Under the pieces are notes generated by a model. The model was not told the origin of the DNA. It worked only from the letters and a program-made list of their open reading frames with translations, and ran no database searches. From Gautieria morchelliformis (taxonomy: Eukaryota; Basidiomycota; Agaricomycetes; Gomphales; Gomphaceae), in the NCBI GenBank assembly GCA_015179125.1, contig WHVA01000037.1:124001-188000 (forward strand): a stretch of DNA of 64,000 nt, written 5' to 3'. Numbering within the stretch: the first letter of the stretch is position 1; each line of letters starts with the position of its first letter. Made by a program: the position numbers and the translations under genes. Below are positions 1 through 10,741 of this stretch, piece by piece.

Positions 1-2732
1 TGATTGATACGGGATAATCAGACCGTTGGCCATCGAAGTTAGCTTGCTGCATCACATCGATTCATCCATTGCCATGAGGGTTCAACATGCGATAGACTGC
101 GGGGACATATGGTACGACACTCAACTTTATAGACAATGTCCCGCCTGATTTGTCGCTTTTTGCTGTAAATTCAATCAGGAGTCCACGCGTCCACATTCTT
201 TAGTATTTCTAGCGGCAGCTTTGAGTTGGAACTAACGACGCTGTGATCCTCTGTCCATATCGACTGTCGTTGCATCTACGGCTGCAGAGGTTTGGCTTGA
301 GACCCCACGAACACACGTTACGTCAAGCGGTGCTCATCTCCAACGTCGCCTCCCAACGCCTCGCATCGACTAAATGGTTAGTATATCTCCGTTGTGGTGG
401 GTATGATATCGACCTTGCGTCGTTACTGCACAGTAACCAGGGTTGGCCGAATCCCCATTGTAGATTGTAGGGGGAAGTTGCGCCACGGAAGACTTGAATG
501 GACGCATGTTTGCACGCCTGTGCCTCTTCTCCGAATTCTGCTAGACGTCGCCGTGGTCAATAATGGCTTATCGGCAGTTTGGCGTGCTTATTCATAGTAC
601 CTTCTCCATCGGGTGAGGACGGGCGCCATGGACGGGTGGGAAGTCGAAACGGACAGAGCTGGGCAAGAACTGCGCTGACAAAGTGTCCGGCTTCCCTGGA
701 GACTACTGCGTCACGTTGAGTGGGATGTGAACTTTGTATAGTGACGACAACCAGGGAATGCACCATTTACAATTCGCATCATGATTTGCTGATCAATGTT
801 TCGTGACCAAATATCAAAATTCAAGTACAAGGCAAGGAAACCGTCAAACTTTCGTACCGCCAAGCGTATTCCAGCAAGCCTCAAATCAAGACTGCAGGAC
901 CACAAGGTTCACAAGCGTTTCGTTGAATTAAACGAGCAGGCGTGAATATTCATGTTCAAGACAAGCGAGCCGGAAACTGTCAACGTTCCTACCGCAGACA
1001 AGGACCCAGCATGTCTCAAACCAAGACAGCAAAATCACAAGATTCACAAGCGTTGCGTAGTATTACTTTTCAACGGGTAGGCGGTGAATATTGAGTTCAA
1101 GAAAAGCGAGCCGCAAACGGCAGATGCCACACGTAAATATTAGCAGGCTTCAAGTTTCTAATAACCAAGAGTACAAGACTGACAGATGTAATAGTAGCAT
1201 GGCAAGAAACCTATCAAGAATCAACACAAGTCAATGTGGACGAAAACAATGGCTCATGTTCAAGACAAGCAAGCCACAAGTTGCAAAAGACATACTTAGA
1301 GACTGGCAAGCCTCAAAGCTACAGAACGCAAGATGACAAGGTTGACAGAAGTGTCGAGCGGGGCGCACCTTCAAGAATCAAGACGAAAGTCAATATGGAT
1401 AGCAACCACAGGTCTGCAGTAGAATACTATAATGGATCGGGTATTGGCAACCTTGATCATCTCCGTCTGTGCGTATGAGCGGGGAAAATACACAGGAATC
1501 CAGTTCCAGCCGACACGCCACCGTTCAAAACCACTAGTAAGGTTATACCGACTACTACTAGTATGCGCCAAAGAATGATCAGCAATATCCTTGACGCGTT
1601 TCAACACGTCAAATCCGAGACCATTGTGAGGTGGCCTGTTTGGGCAGAGTTGACAAGGCCAAACTACGAAGGGGTAGGGTAGAAATAGTCGATTAGTCGT
1701 GTTACTGACTAGTAGATCTGCCGAGGCGCCACGAAGAGCGTCAGGCGGGGATGTGAATTCCGCCAAAGGAAGAAAAGACCGCAGTTCTGCTCTGCCTCCA
1801 GACGCCATTGCAGCTAATGGTGGGGAACAGCGGAGCTACAGTAGAGGGTATTCTTCATATTCTTACAGCCTCGGCGAATCTCCAGGCGCGCATGCTCGAA
1901 CGACGCCACGATTCACTTCCAATGAAGGAACCATGTCATGGACGGCTCACACACCATCGGCTGAAGGATTCCAATCCGGTGGGACAAGGCTAGCCTACCG
2001 TGTTAGGAGACTGGGAAACTCCAAGGTAAGGTGGATGATACACTTATAAATATCAGTCGCTGGTCGATACGGAGCCGACAGCGGGAGGACTTGAGTTATG
2101 TCTAAAACCAACCATGTGTGATGCAACAGCATACCGTGCCTGTGTCGCCCCGATACTGCCTCGAGATGGTTACTTGCGATTTTGCGATAAACCAGCTGTC
2201 CCTGTGGCCTCCAAGATGGACGGAAACTGGAGAAAAGGCAAACATCCAGAAAGCGAAGCAGTTCCATGGTACATAGGAATGGCATCACCAGGACAGGTAC
2301 TCTCGCCGGGACAGGGAGAGGTTGGACCGTTGTGAGTGCTTCACGACCCTGTATAAGTTCGATTGATATCTGCGATCCAGTTAGCCCTGTGCATCATGGA
2401 ATCTCGAAGTACGACCTTGTGATGTCGTATCAGGAGCACAAATAAGAGCATTACACTGTGAGATCATTCCGTATGTTATTATCTCTCCAAAACTGAATTC
2501 TCTTCAGCTCGAATAGATATGGGACGTTACCTGGATCGTGCCCCCTCGATTACAAGCAAACGATTCTGATATTTCCCCACTATCCGATCAGCCATTTCGA
2601 AACGCCCATCTGATTCGTCCCCACTATGATTGTATACTTTTGTCCCGTGCTCGTCCCGGACCACGGTTGAGTGGTCGGTTATCAAACCACGCACATCCCC
2701 AAGGAAGGAATAAAGATGTTGTCGAGGTCAAT
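1..2732. other. No confident gene; left flank of the Harbinger element
   Basis: I see only short open frames on both strands here. The longest (1371-1808, minus, 145 codons) has no motif I recognise, no neighbours in frame and no splice pattern, so I do not call it. The stretch contains a degenerate tandem repeat (separate entry). A 14-bp word, CCGTATGTTATTAT, occurs at 2469-2482 and again just beyond the Harbinger element at 5604-5617. It may be coincidence or an older insertion footprint. Confidence 0.5.
851..1390. repeat. Degenerate tandem repeat, unit about 135-160 bp
   Basis: Words such as TTCAAGACAAGCGAGCC recur in slightly changed form near 951, 1094 and 1256, and TACCGC followed by a CTCAAA-CAAGAC block recurs near 855 and 990. 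About three diverged units can be followed; none encodes a conserved frame. Confidence 0.5.
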
Positions 2733-2766
2733 AGAGAGTATATGTTGGGTAATAATTATTAAGTCG
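2733..2766 (+). repeat. Left terminal inverted repeat of the Harbinger element
   Basis: AGAGAGTATATGTT followed by an AT-rich block ending AAGTCG. It matches the reverse complement of 5561-5593 with a few mismatches. It is preceded by AAT, the proposed target duplication. Confidence 0.75.
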
Positions 2767-2856
2767 ATAGAAATTATTATCGGACTGTTAAAATAAGCGC
2801 CAGAAGAGCTGGTAATTTTTACATTAATTAAGGTGACTGTCACGTGACTGACGCGT

Positions 2857-4114
2857 GTGGTGGGGCTCCTCTCTGCCACCATGCCACTCAACCGCTCCAA
2901 GAAATGGCTACTCCTCGCCACTCTGATTCCCATCGCTATAACCTCCCCACGGTTGCCTGACATCCCATCTGATTCCGAGGATACTGCAAGCCACACGCAC
3001 AGTCACCTCATGCACACGGCAGGCGCCCTTTGCAAGCCAAAGGAGAAACCACGACCAAAGATCGGAGGCCATCGGATCACGGAGGAATATCTCCAGAGCC
3101 TCAGTGAGGCTGAGTGTATCTGGAGGTTCCGGTAAGCAACACCATGTGTCTGCCATGCCATTATAACTAAAATATTCAACTTTGCACTAAAGGTTTACCC
3201 TAGATGAGCTGAGAAACCTCAGTCAGGTTATGGAGCTGCCAGGTCCTCTCATAACAAAGTGCGGTTTCCGCTCCCTCCCCCTCGAATCTCTCAGCCTTCT
3301 GTGCGCACGGCTTCGCAGCCCAGAGGATTTATGGTCCCTGGCCACCAAGTACGCACGCCCCCAGTCTGCGATCTCAGAGATCGTGAATGAGACGGCGTCT
3401 TTTATAAACACAAGATGGGGAGGGCTTCTGGCCTGGGATCATGCAGGGATCCTGAGCCAGAAAAATTTGAATGTATACGCAGCGGCACTACATGATTTCG
3501 GGGCTCCAACCAGCACAATCATCGGCTTCATCGATTGCACCATACAACGGACATGCAGGCCTGTGGATAATCAAGAGCTTGCTTACACAGGTTATAAAAA
3601 ATTTCATGGCATGAAATTTCAGGCGGTCGTCACACCTAACGGACTAATCGCCCACTTGGCTGGCCCATATCGCGCACCTCAAAACGACAATGGTGTCCTG
3701 AGGGAGAGTGGACTCGTGGGTCTCATGGAGAGGTATGCGATTCAGGAGCACTCACAGGAGGGGGATCCAGCCGAGCGGCGATTTTATCAAGTGTATGGGG
3801 ATTCAGCCTATGGAGTCAGCCCGTGGGTTTTGAGTCCCTATGCTCACGTTGGAGAACTCACAAATGATGAGCGAGCCTGGAACTCGGCCATGGGTGGGGT
3901 TCGCATCTCGGTGGAACACGGCTTTGGGCTGGTCACGCAGGACTGGCCATATCTGCAATGCTTCTGGAAACACAAAATCCTTGGCAACCCCTGCGGTCTT
4001 CTCTACCGGGTGGCCGTGCTACTGACAAATGCTCATGCATGTGTCATGCCGAATCAGACTGCCCAGCGTTACTCCTGCCCGCCGCCCTCATTGGAAGAGT
4101 ATTTTCACGCGTAA
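2857..4114 (+). CDS. Harbinger DDE transposase (DDE_Tnp_4 type), two exons
   Basis: Exons are 2857-3131 and 3193-4114; the 61-bp intron has GTAAGC and AAG ends, and splicing keeps one frame of 398 residues. This is the cut-and-paste transposase of PIF/Harbinger elements, acting in the nucleus on the terminal repeats. The catalytic triad reads as FIDCT (first Asp, exon 2), VYGDSAYG (second Asp) and ISVEHGFG (Glu), with the usual spacing of the DDE_Tnp_4 fold. N-terminal to it is a basic segment and a motif TKCGFRSLPLESL that resembles the helix-turn-helix entry region of the family. The start at 2857 is the first in-frame ATG; 2881 (MPLNRSKKW) is an equally plausible start. Nothing is missing from the catalytic core. 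The length is normal for fungal Harbinger transposases. It converges on the Myb/SANT partner gene. Confidence 0.87.
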
Positions 4115-4357
4115 ATACTGGTATATGCGAGCTTCTTTTGGTGATTAAAGGATTTTTTTCTCTACTGTTTTACTTTGTAAACCAAGAAAAGAATTTTTGA
4201 TTTTCTTCTATACTGTTTTTACTTTGTTAACCAAGAAATGAATTTTTTTGGGTGATTAAAGGATTTTTTCTATACTGTTTTACTTTATAAACCAAGAAAT
4301 AATTTTTTTGGAGCTATAACAACGAAAACATAGCTAATTAATTGCTAAGGAAGATAG
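4115..4357. other. AT-rich spacer with three near-identical short repeats
   Basis: Between the two convergent Harbinger genes, a segment of about 60-75 bp containing TTTTACTTTGT-AACCAAG and GGTGATTAAAGGATTTTT is repeated about three times (from 4139, 4200 and 4250). The spacer probably serves as 3' ends for both genes; this is inferred from position only. Confidence 0.5.
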
Positions 4358-5441
4358 TTAATTGAGCAGACCCTGGCGCAAGATGTCAAGAAGCGCATTC
4401 GAGGTGCGCTCCTGCATATCAATGACCCGGTCTTGACGAGCTATGAGCATCGTGCGGAATTCCCTCATTTCTTCGTCCTTCTTGGCCTCCCTTTCCTCCT
4501 TCCTTGCCTCTCGCTCATCACTCTTCTCCATAAGGTGCACCATCCTCGAGGTCTCCTTGGACAAATTCGTGCGGCTCGTGCTCGTCAGACGTGTCCGTTT
4601 CGACGCGGTCGACCAGGAATCGGGAGGGGTGCTGCTAGGCCCACTGTCATTCTCCTTCCCACTCTCTGAATCGGAAGATGAGGACGGGCGTGACCGTTTA
4701 TTGCGGTCTTGGTGACCAGTCATCATCCCGAGTCGCATGGTCTCCCCGGCCTCTCGGGAGGCATTCTGGACCTGGAACATGTGAGTCCTATAATATATTG
4801 ATCACCATCACACTTACCTCTTTAGTCTGCTCCTTCTCCTCCTCACGGGTCTCCTTCGCATGTCTTTTGAGGTGCTGGATCGCATCGAGTTTGCCGGACA
4901 GGGATGCAAATGCAAGAGGATCACGCTCCAGCTCCTTGGAAAGTGGTGAGCGAGCTGAGGTTTTTTTTCCCCCCTACCAAAGGCATATGGGTCAGTTCGC
5001 ATGCAATCATAGAATATTTACACGGCAGCTTACCTCTACCCATCCCAGGAGTGATGTCACCTTATTCTTCAAGGTCTCTGCTTCTCGGTTCAAGCAGAGC
5101 CCCTCTTCCTGGACCATTGTGGCGACTGCCTTCCACTGTTCACCTACCTTGTTGCGCGGAGCCATGTAGGGATTGACATCGATCACCGCGCGAAGGAGAT
5201 GCTCCAGATCCTTCGTAGAAAACTCCTCCCTTGGTTTCCGCACTTTGGAACGTGTGGAGCCTAAGGGGGGTCCTGAAGGGAGAGCAACTGGCTGAGAAGA
5301 TGGTGCCGTGCTGGGTGGACGCGACGCGTTGGTTGAGTCACCAAGGAGCACAGGGTCGATCTGAGGCTCGTAGTGCATGTCTGAGGCTGTAGACGAGACG
5401 GTTGTCATACCGTAGAATGAAGCCGGAGGGATGGGGTCCAT
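4358..5441 (-). CDS. Harbinger-associated Myb/SANT-like DNA-binding protein, three exons
   Basis: On the minus strand the exons are 5441-5034, 4973-4818 and 4771-4358. All junctions are phase 0 with GTAAGC and GTAAGT donors and TAG and CAG acceptors, giving about 325 residues. Residues from about 80 to 136 form a tri-helical Myb/SANT-like block with the motif REEFSTKDLEHLLRAV followed by conserved tryptophans (QWKAV and LLGW). The second exon and the end of the third are rich in Glu and Lys and should form coiled coils, ending ERTSNALLDILRQG. In this transposon superfamily a separate Myb-like protein binds the terminal repeats and helps bring the transposase to the nucleus. That role is assigned by family and by position 240 bp from the transposase. 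The splice model is mine, chosen because it alone keeps the acidic/basic coiled-coil frame open. Confidence 0.78.
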
Positions 5442-5560
5442 GGGGAGACTTGTCGGCCCTGGAGCGTTGGGAGCGCGGCAGTGGTGGACGTCAGTGGATG
5501 CGTTCTGAGATAGAAAATTCTCACGCTGAGTCAGTAATTTTTAGCTACGCCGGAATATTC

Positions 5561-5593
5561 CGACCTAATAATTATTGGTAACATATACTCTCT
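5561..5593 (-). repeat. Right terminal inverted repeat of the Harbinger element
   Basis: Reverse complement begins AGAGAGTATATGTT, like the left end, and is followed on the plus strand by AAT (5594-5596), the same trinucleotide that precedes the left repeat. Confidence 0.75.
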
Positions 5594-6359
5594 AATGAAC
5601 TCACCGTATGTTATTATGGCACGACCGCAAGGAGTTCCATCGAAGACATAGGCATAGAAGCAATCTTTTTCAGCCTGCCTGATCCACAGCGATGATATGG
5701 ATCCTATTTCAAGAGGTCAATTTTAGGGACGTATCAGCTGAATAAACTCATTGAAAAGTGACTTCAAGCTGACCTTCGATTTCGTCGCAGCTGCCGCTGA
5801 CTGTCGCTCGTGGGGTGCTTGGTTTGCATGCTGGGGAATTCAGGAGCGCAAGAACAAGTCACCCACCTTCACACAACAACCAAATCGCATGACGCCAACA
5901 GCCATCGTCTGTTTTCTCTTCACAACCACTTCAGACCCCAAGAATGGGCAAGTGCAAATGGCATCTCCGTGGCTCAACCGACTCTCCTATCGTAATCTGA
6001 CCCCAATAAAGCCACTTATCCGATCGTCGTCGCCCTATTCATGAAGGAGGAACAGAGCAAGTCCAGTCGACGTGACCGTGAAGTTGGAGCCACAGTGGGG
6101 CCACTAGCGGAGCGTTGGCGCGAGCGTGCTCTTGTCTCGCACGATGGTGCCTACAGGGACTGTCGCGCGAGAGTGGAGCGACTTGGTGGGCGGTTCGGAG
6201 TGCAGCGGAAGAGCTTGTGCCGCGCTCGCCCCAAGGCGCTCCATGGACGCGGAAAGAGGAGGCGGAGTTTCCTGTTTCGCATCGTAATCAATCTGAATTT
6301 CGGTAAGTCAGCATTTCGTTGTCGACCCTAGAATGAATAGCTACTTTTCTCCAGTGAGA
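5594..6359. other. No recognisable gene
   Basis: Short overlapping frames occur (for example 5751-6044 and 6041-6331, plus strand), but none shows a known motif, codon pattern or splice partner. I see nothing that supports a gene. Confidence 0.4.
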
Positions 6360-6375
6360 ATTAATGACATCCACC

Positions 6376-7085
6376 CCGCCCTTGGGGGTGACCTTAAATC
6401 CCCACCCCGACGCTTCAAACTCCGACGCACCCCTCACCACCCACAAGGCTTCGTGTACATGAGTAATTAGAAAAATACCAATTAAGAGATTAAAAAATTG
6501 TTCAGCGTAAATTTTACTGTTTCTCCCGGGCGCACGAAGAGGACCGACCATTCACCGACCCTCCCCTCCCTCGCTACGCTCGGGGGGTCCCCCGAACCGG
6601 GTCGGTTCAGGTCGGCACGCTAAAGCCTCGTTCGTGCATCCAAAGTAGTATATGTGTATCGTGAATTTCATGACCAACAATTAAAATGCCACATTGAGTT
6701 ATAGAAAGAAAGTAGAGAAAAAGCCAATAGGGCCACTGAACCATTTACAAAAATAAATGCAAGTGCCGAGAAAACATTTGCACTGAGCAGGGCTCGAACC
6801 TACACGCAGCCTCACAAAGTTAAAGACTTAACCACTGCATTAAGCCCACTTTATATCACAACATACTCTATAAACATTATATATTCAGATCTGAGACACG
6901 TATAGTTACAATAAATGTAACATGTTTTAATCTTTCAGAATGTTTCTGACGCATTTTATTGCCATTATATCATGTTTTTCTTTATACATAAACCTCATTG
7001 CGATGTGGAGAACTTACGCGAGCGTGTGCGTCGGAGTCCGAAGCGTCGCGTCGGGGTGGGGATTTAAGACTTTCCCGCCCTTGGG
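6376..7085. repeat. Short element with about 40-bp inverted repeats
   Basis: Positions 6393-6430 (CTTAAATCCCCACCCCGACG, then ACTCCGACGCAC) recur inverted at about 7025-7068 with one small insertion. The enclosed 0.6 kb holds a pyrimidine-rich block near 6555-6630 (GGGGGGTCCCCC core) and a tRNA-like segment (next entry). No target duplication or open frame is apparent. It could be a MITE or a SINE-containing composite. Confidence 0.5.
6780..6849 (-). other. Degenerate tRNA-like segment, possible SINE head
   Basis: On the minus strand a B-box-like GTAGGTTCGAGCCCTGC can form a five-pair T arm, and 5' of it lies an A-box-like stretch, TTAATGCAGTGGTTAAG. The 5' and 3' acceptor strands do not pair, so this is not a functional tRNA. 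A tRNA-derived SINE or a decayed tRNA pseudogene would explain it. The assignment rests on these two motifs alone. Confidence 0.35.
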
Positions 7086-7095
7086 AGCATGGTAT

Positions 7096-7595
7096 CGGGA
7101 GCCTTTCGCGCTTCCCTACCCAGGAATCATTCGGTACAGTTACTCTATCTCGTGAGTCGCGCTATCAAGCATTGAACTGCCTTGATCCCAAGACCATCCG
7201 TGTTGCCTTAATTGTTATCATTGTCTCAGATCGGAAAGTAAAGCCCGAGGCCGCTGGGCGTACCTGCCTGCTGCTGTGTACTGAGCATCGAGTTCAGCTG
7301 CGAGTTCAACATTTAGATCCCTGTTGGGTCAGATATGCATGTGGACCTTGCACCAATGAGTGGGCTGGCCAGCAAGAGTCCACTCCTCGTCTAAAACATA
7401 TGAGTACATAATGGTTGCGAAGCATACCCAACATTTCGAAGTTCTGGACTGTCAGCCGACTGCGTTTTACTGACTGTATATCACCAAGGCCAGAGAAGAG
7501 CCATTCAACGTCTGCTGCATGTGGCACGATCGCAAATAATGTGAGTGCGAGGGATCAAGTGGGGAATTCTGGAGTGGGAAGTGACAATGATTCCC
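7096..7595. other. No recognisable gene
   Basis: Short frames only. Nothing in either strand matches a family I know. Confidence 0.35.
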
Positions 7596-8012
7596 ACCAC
7601 TGCTCATTCAATTATTATACAGTAAGATTACATGGATGACATCTTTATCTTCTTGCATTCACTCATAGTCTTTGACAGACTGTGCAAAAACCACCTCTTC
7701 TTGAGCAAGAAGAAGGTTCACCTCTATTCTGAATGAGTGGAGTGCCTTTGCCATATCCTGGATGGCCAAGGCATGCACATGGACAGTGCATCCACGAGTG
7801 GAGGAGACCTTAGATGTTTAATGACATCCAACCATTCCTCAGTCTTGTCCAATACTTGGCACATTACATGCCAGATTGGCAAGGGGCATGACTGGGGAAC
7901 CTGTTGACTTACAGGCTTCTTGTCAAAGAAGTTCAGGATTGCCCAGCAACACTACTGTACCCATGAGTATGAAATTATCACCATGCTTGAAGTCCTCATG
8001 TAATGGGAGGAC
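7596..8012 (+). pseudogene. Ty3/gypsy reverse transcriptase / RNase H fragment
   Basis: Conceptual translation with several stops and shifts gives the RT active-site strand as YMDDIFIF (from about 7638), then the block RLCKNHLFLSKKKVHLYSE and HILDGQGMH. These correspond to the connection region after YLDD in gypsy RT. About 100 bp further on is QYLAHYMPD, the FLGLVQYL-like segment, and near 7965 THEYEIITMLEVLM, the HEKEML motif of the RNase H domain. The order and spacing are right for gypsy, but the frame changes repeatedly. It belongs to a different gypsy lineage from the full-length element at 54 kb, judged by the sequence around YMDD. It stops where the U3-like piece of another gypsy element begins. 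Confidence 0.6.
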
Positions 8013-8222
8013 AAAAGTGGGGAAGCAGAGCAGGGGCAGTGAAATCAGTGGTGCTGGCAGGAGTGCTTCTGAAAGCAGAAGTGGAGTTGGGAGCAGAGCA
8101 AGTGGAACTCAGAGCAGGGTCAGAACTGGAGAAGGGGATATCCCCTGACATCACCCCCCCTCTATCATGCTGCATCCTCAATGCATGGGACATGAGGGAT
8201 TAGAAGGCAACTGAGATGGATG
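8013..8222 (-). mobile_element. 3' end of a gypsy element: internal tail, polypurine tract and partial U3
   Basis: In minus orientation this reads as the tail of a chromodomain gypsy coding region, a G-run polypurine tract, then TGTCAGGGGATATCCCC and part of a U3. It aligns by eye with the region before and into the 3' LTR of the full-length element at 61380-61600 (shared CAATCCCTCRTGTCC, GCAGCA-G-TAGAGGGGG and TGATGTCAGGGGA). It is probably the continuation of the gypsy remnant at 9735-10741, separated from it by later insertions. Confidence 0.6.
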
Positions 8223-8227
8223 TTTAG

Positions 8228-8290
8228 AATTGTCATATATATGTATATATAGCTAATCTATCTATGCTTCATAAAGTATATATGACAATT
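8228..8290. repeat. Perfect 14-bp hairpin
   Basis: AATTGTCATATATA at 8228-8241 is the exact inverted complement of TATATATGACAATT at 8277-8290, with a 35-bp AT-rich loop. It lies between the gypsy tail and a solo LTR; function unknown. Confidence 0.6.
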
Positions 8291-8352
8291 GAGACAGTGG
8301 CCAGAACTTGTAAAGCATGCTTAATCCTAGCCCTAAAAATCTTGCTCATAGT

Positions 8353-9315
8353 TGTCATGATTCGTTTATTCTACAAACTGGCCATCAACATCCAGCAAAC
8401 GAACATCCCCACTGTTGGACCTTCAAACCCTTCGCCGAAGTATTCTTTGCAGTACTCCATTCGCATTCACTGATCCTATCATTCCCATCAGGATCTCGGT
8501 CCATGGAGCCATCATCCGTCATAGAACCCATCACCTGCTAAACTCCCACTCCATGATGCATTCAGACAGTATCGGTTGCGGCCTCTGTGCAGGTTGGGAT
8601 CAATGGGGCTAGTACCACTGCAGGACAGGACGGTAGGAGGTCCCAAGGCTCAGAATCTCTACTAATCTTTTGGATGCCCCTCTTTCTTGTTAGAATTAGC
8701 TTCGCTGAAGTTTTCACTCTATACAGTATGTCTCCTCTTTGTTTGTAACACGACTGTGCATCCTTTGTAATATTCCAAATCATTTGGCCTCTATCTCATT
8801 CGCCAGTAGCATACATGTATTCTCTATAAAAAGGACTCACCCAGCATGTATGCTCCCCAGTTCAATTATCATATGTCTTCCTTGTGCTTTACTTTACCCA
8901 CTTGTGAAAACCAACTCTTGAGCTCTACCCTCCCATTATGCCCCTGTTTGTATCAAGCACAGGAACATCACTCGTGAGTTGACACCACCAATTCCCTTCA
9001 CTCCGAATCCTTGGGATCACTCTGAGCCTGTTGGTGAAGGCCTCTAAAGGAGTGACTTTGCCGATGAGGGGATCATCTATCTTGGATAACCCTCCCTCAT
9101 CACTTCGGACGACTTCGCCGAGTGTTGTGAAGGCTTCGCTTCAACTGTAGACTTGGGGTTCATCTATAATATACCCCCATGTAGGACTAGTAGTAGTCTG
9201 GTACTCTTCACCAGCTATGTAGTCGATTTGCACAGGGACCTCTTGGTTCACTGTGTTCAGGTGTCTCAAATTCATTGACACCCGCTATTAAACCCTAAAA
9301 GAACCAATCCTGACA
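8353..9315 (+). mobile_element. Solo LTR, family A, copy 1
   Basis: The 963-bp segment starts TGTCATGATTCG and ends CCAATCCTGACA (TG...CA, inverted TGTCA/TGACA ends). It is flanked by the same 5-bp duplication ATAGT (8348-8352 and 9316-9320). It matches two other copies in this window (17458-18471 and 45511-46542 inverted) through the sequence GTTCAATTATCATA and the GAAGG/TTCGCC-rich block. A TATA box (TATAAAAAGG, 8825-8834) followed by the shared RNA-start region sets the orientation as plus. No internal region lies next to it, so it is a solo LTR left by LTR-LTR recombination. The LTR length fits a large gypsy-type element. Confidence 0.82.
8825..8834 (+). promoter_or_regulatory. TATA box of the family A LTR
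   Basis: TATAAAAAGG lies about midway in the LTR. About 20 bp downstream is the block GCATGTATGCTCCCCAGTTC, conserved in the other two copies, where the TATA position reads GATATAAGTA. Promoter role inferred from motif and conservation. Confidence 0.5.
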
Positions 9316-9320
9316 ATAGT

Positions 9321-9734
9321 CTGCAGCTCTCCTAGGAAAAGGTGTATAACCCATTGTCCAAATGTCAATACTTATATATCTTCATACTATACATGCATAT
9401 TATTTTAAACCTACCTTCTAATCAGCTCTATCAAACCTATATAATAATATAGTAGAGTTATTGTATATACTTGCCTCTACATTTTGTCATTGTATATCTA
9501 ACAAATTTCCTATATACTTTTGATGTATTGTCATCCAAATCCTATCTGACATTGCTCTGCTATCTCAATACACACCATGTTTCAGCACATACAAACATAT
9601 TTATAAAATCTCAGAACATTCAAATTTTTTTAGAATATCCACAATATCCAAATTGCTCAAAATGATGTACTATGGATTCAGTTATGGTTGATATTTTAAA
9701 AGATATCCTAGAAGAATGTAAATGACTGTCAATC
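9321..9734. other. AT-rich insertion of unknown type
   Basis: This 0.4-kb AT-rich segment lies between the solo LTR and the point where the gypsy chromodomain (minus strand) stops matching. It has no motif I recognise. Confidence 0.35.
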
Positions 9735-10741
9735 TGAAAAAAATCCTCCTGAATCCAATGTGGAGACAAGGGTGTGTCCTATAGAACTTGTAGAGTTTGT
9801 CTGGAGTTGAGATATCTTGCTCTAGGATGCATGGATTCTCCCCATACCTATATACTTCCTATTTCATGAGGAACTGGAGTTGGCCCCACATGAATTGGCT
9901 GTCCAGGATCTATTCCACCACATAATGCTCTTTCCCATACATGATTTCTGGTGGAGCTGGCAGCCAGGCCTTCCAACCCAGAATGGGGTCTTCCAAGGCC
10001 AGAAGTACCACATTGAAGACAGGGTAGAGGTGAGATGTGGATGTTAGAAGACTGAGATGATATGTGTCCCACCCAACCCTCTACATCACTATGAAGGGCC
10101 CAAGGTAGTGGTGAGCAATCTTCTGTGAGAGGCTCATAGTGCAAATATCACTTGTGTCCAAGTACACCTTATCTCTGAATTGGTACTCTGGCACCAGCAC
10201 ACAGCATTGGTTGTAGTACGATCCCATGTCATCCTTGGCATTTGTGAGAGTGGACTTGGCTTCCAGGAGGGTTGATTACATGTGGTCTTGGAATTTGTTG
10301 ACCATCTCTAGCCAGGATTCCACCTGGTGTGGCTTGAAGACTGTCTGTGGGTGTCGTCCAGAGTCAAGCATAAGGGAGTTTGCTGTGTGGTGGAGTGTAC
10401 ATGGTTGTTGTTCTGGAATTCTTCCAGCAGAAGCAGCTCATCCCAGCCATCCTGCCTCTCATTGAAAAAGAGGCAGAGATACCTCCACCCAGAACATAGA
10501 CCTTACCCTGGACGTGGAGAAGGCCATCACATTCTGACCACTCTGCCACTTGTACGGACATTGAGTGACCCTTCTGCAGCTCTTCCACCACCTTCACCAC
10601 TGACTCCTCCTTCTGAATTGCAAAACTCTGTAAGGACAACAACTCCCCAATACAGCAGAAGATCACATAATCTGGCAGAGAGGGATCCAAAGAGGAAAAG
10701 CTAAGGACTCTCTCTGCCAGAAAACTAACTATATACCTCAT
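9735..10741 (-). pseudogene. Deleted gypsy pol: integrase start fused to integrase end, plus chromodomain
   Basis: On the minus strand the frame 10741-10364 contains EESVVKVVEELQKGHSMSV and GLLHVQGKVYVLGG, the same block that precedes the integrase zinc finger in the 54-61 kb gypsy element. It then jumps directly to the equivalent of YLHLFVNERQDDWDELL at the integrase C-terminus, so the HHCC finger and the DDE core are deleted. Downstream, with frame changes, come EDPILGWKAW, ILDSQF and a chromodomain-like piece (YRYGENPCILEQDI, KFYRTHPC). It is a relative of the full-length element, much more diverged. It probably continued into the piece at 8013-8222 before later insertions. Confidence 0.65.

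Larger units (their letters stand above)
2733..5593. mobile_element. PIF/Harbinger-type DNA transposon, apparently complete
   Basis: The element is bounded by terminal inverted repeats at 2733-2766 and 5561-5593. Read inward, both begin AGAGAGTATATGTT, then differ by a few bases and again share AATAATTATTA-GTCG. It is flanked by AAT on both sides (2730-2732 and 5594-5596), a plausible 3-bp target duplication. A TA duplication with termini shifted by one base is an alternative reading. Inside are a DDE transposase on the plus strand and a Myb/SANT-like protein on the minus strand, converging tail to tail. That two-gene organisation is the established one for PIF/Harbinger. The total is about 2.86 kb. 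Both genes can be spliced into uninterrupted frames, so this may be an active or recently active copy. Confidence 0.82.

Noticed and set aside
1371-1808. 145-codon minus-strand open frame
   Set aside because: No motif, start context, splice partner or neighbouring gene; overlaps other open frames on the plus strand. Length is within chance for this base composition.
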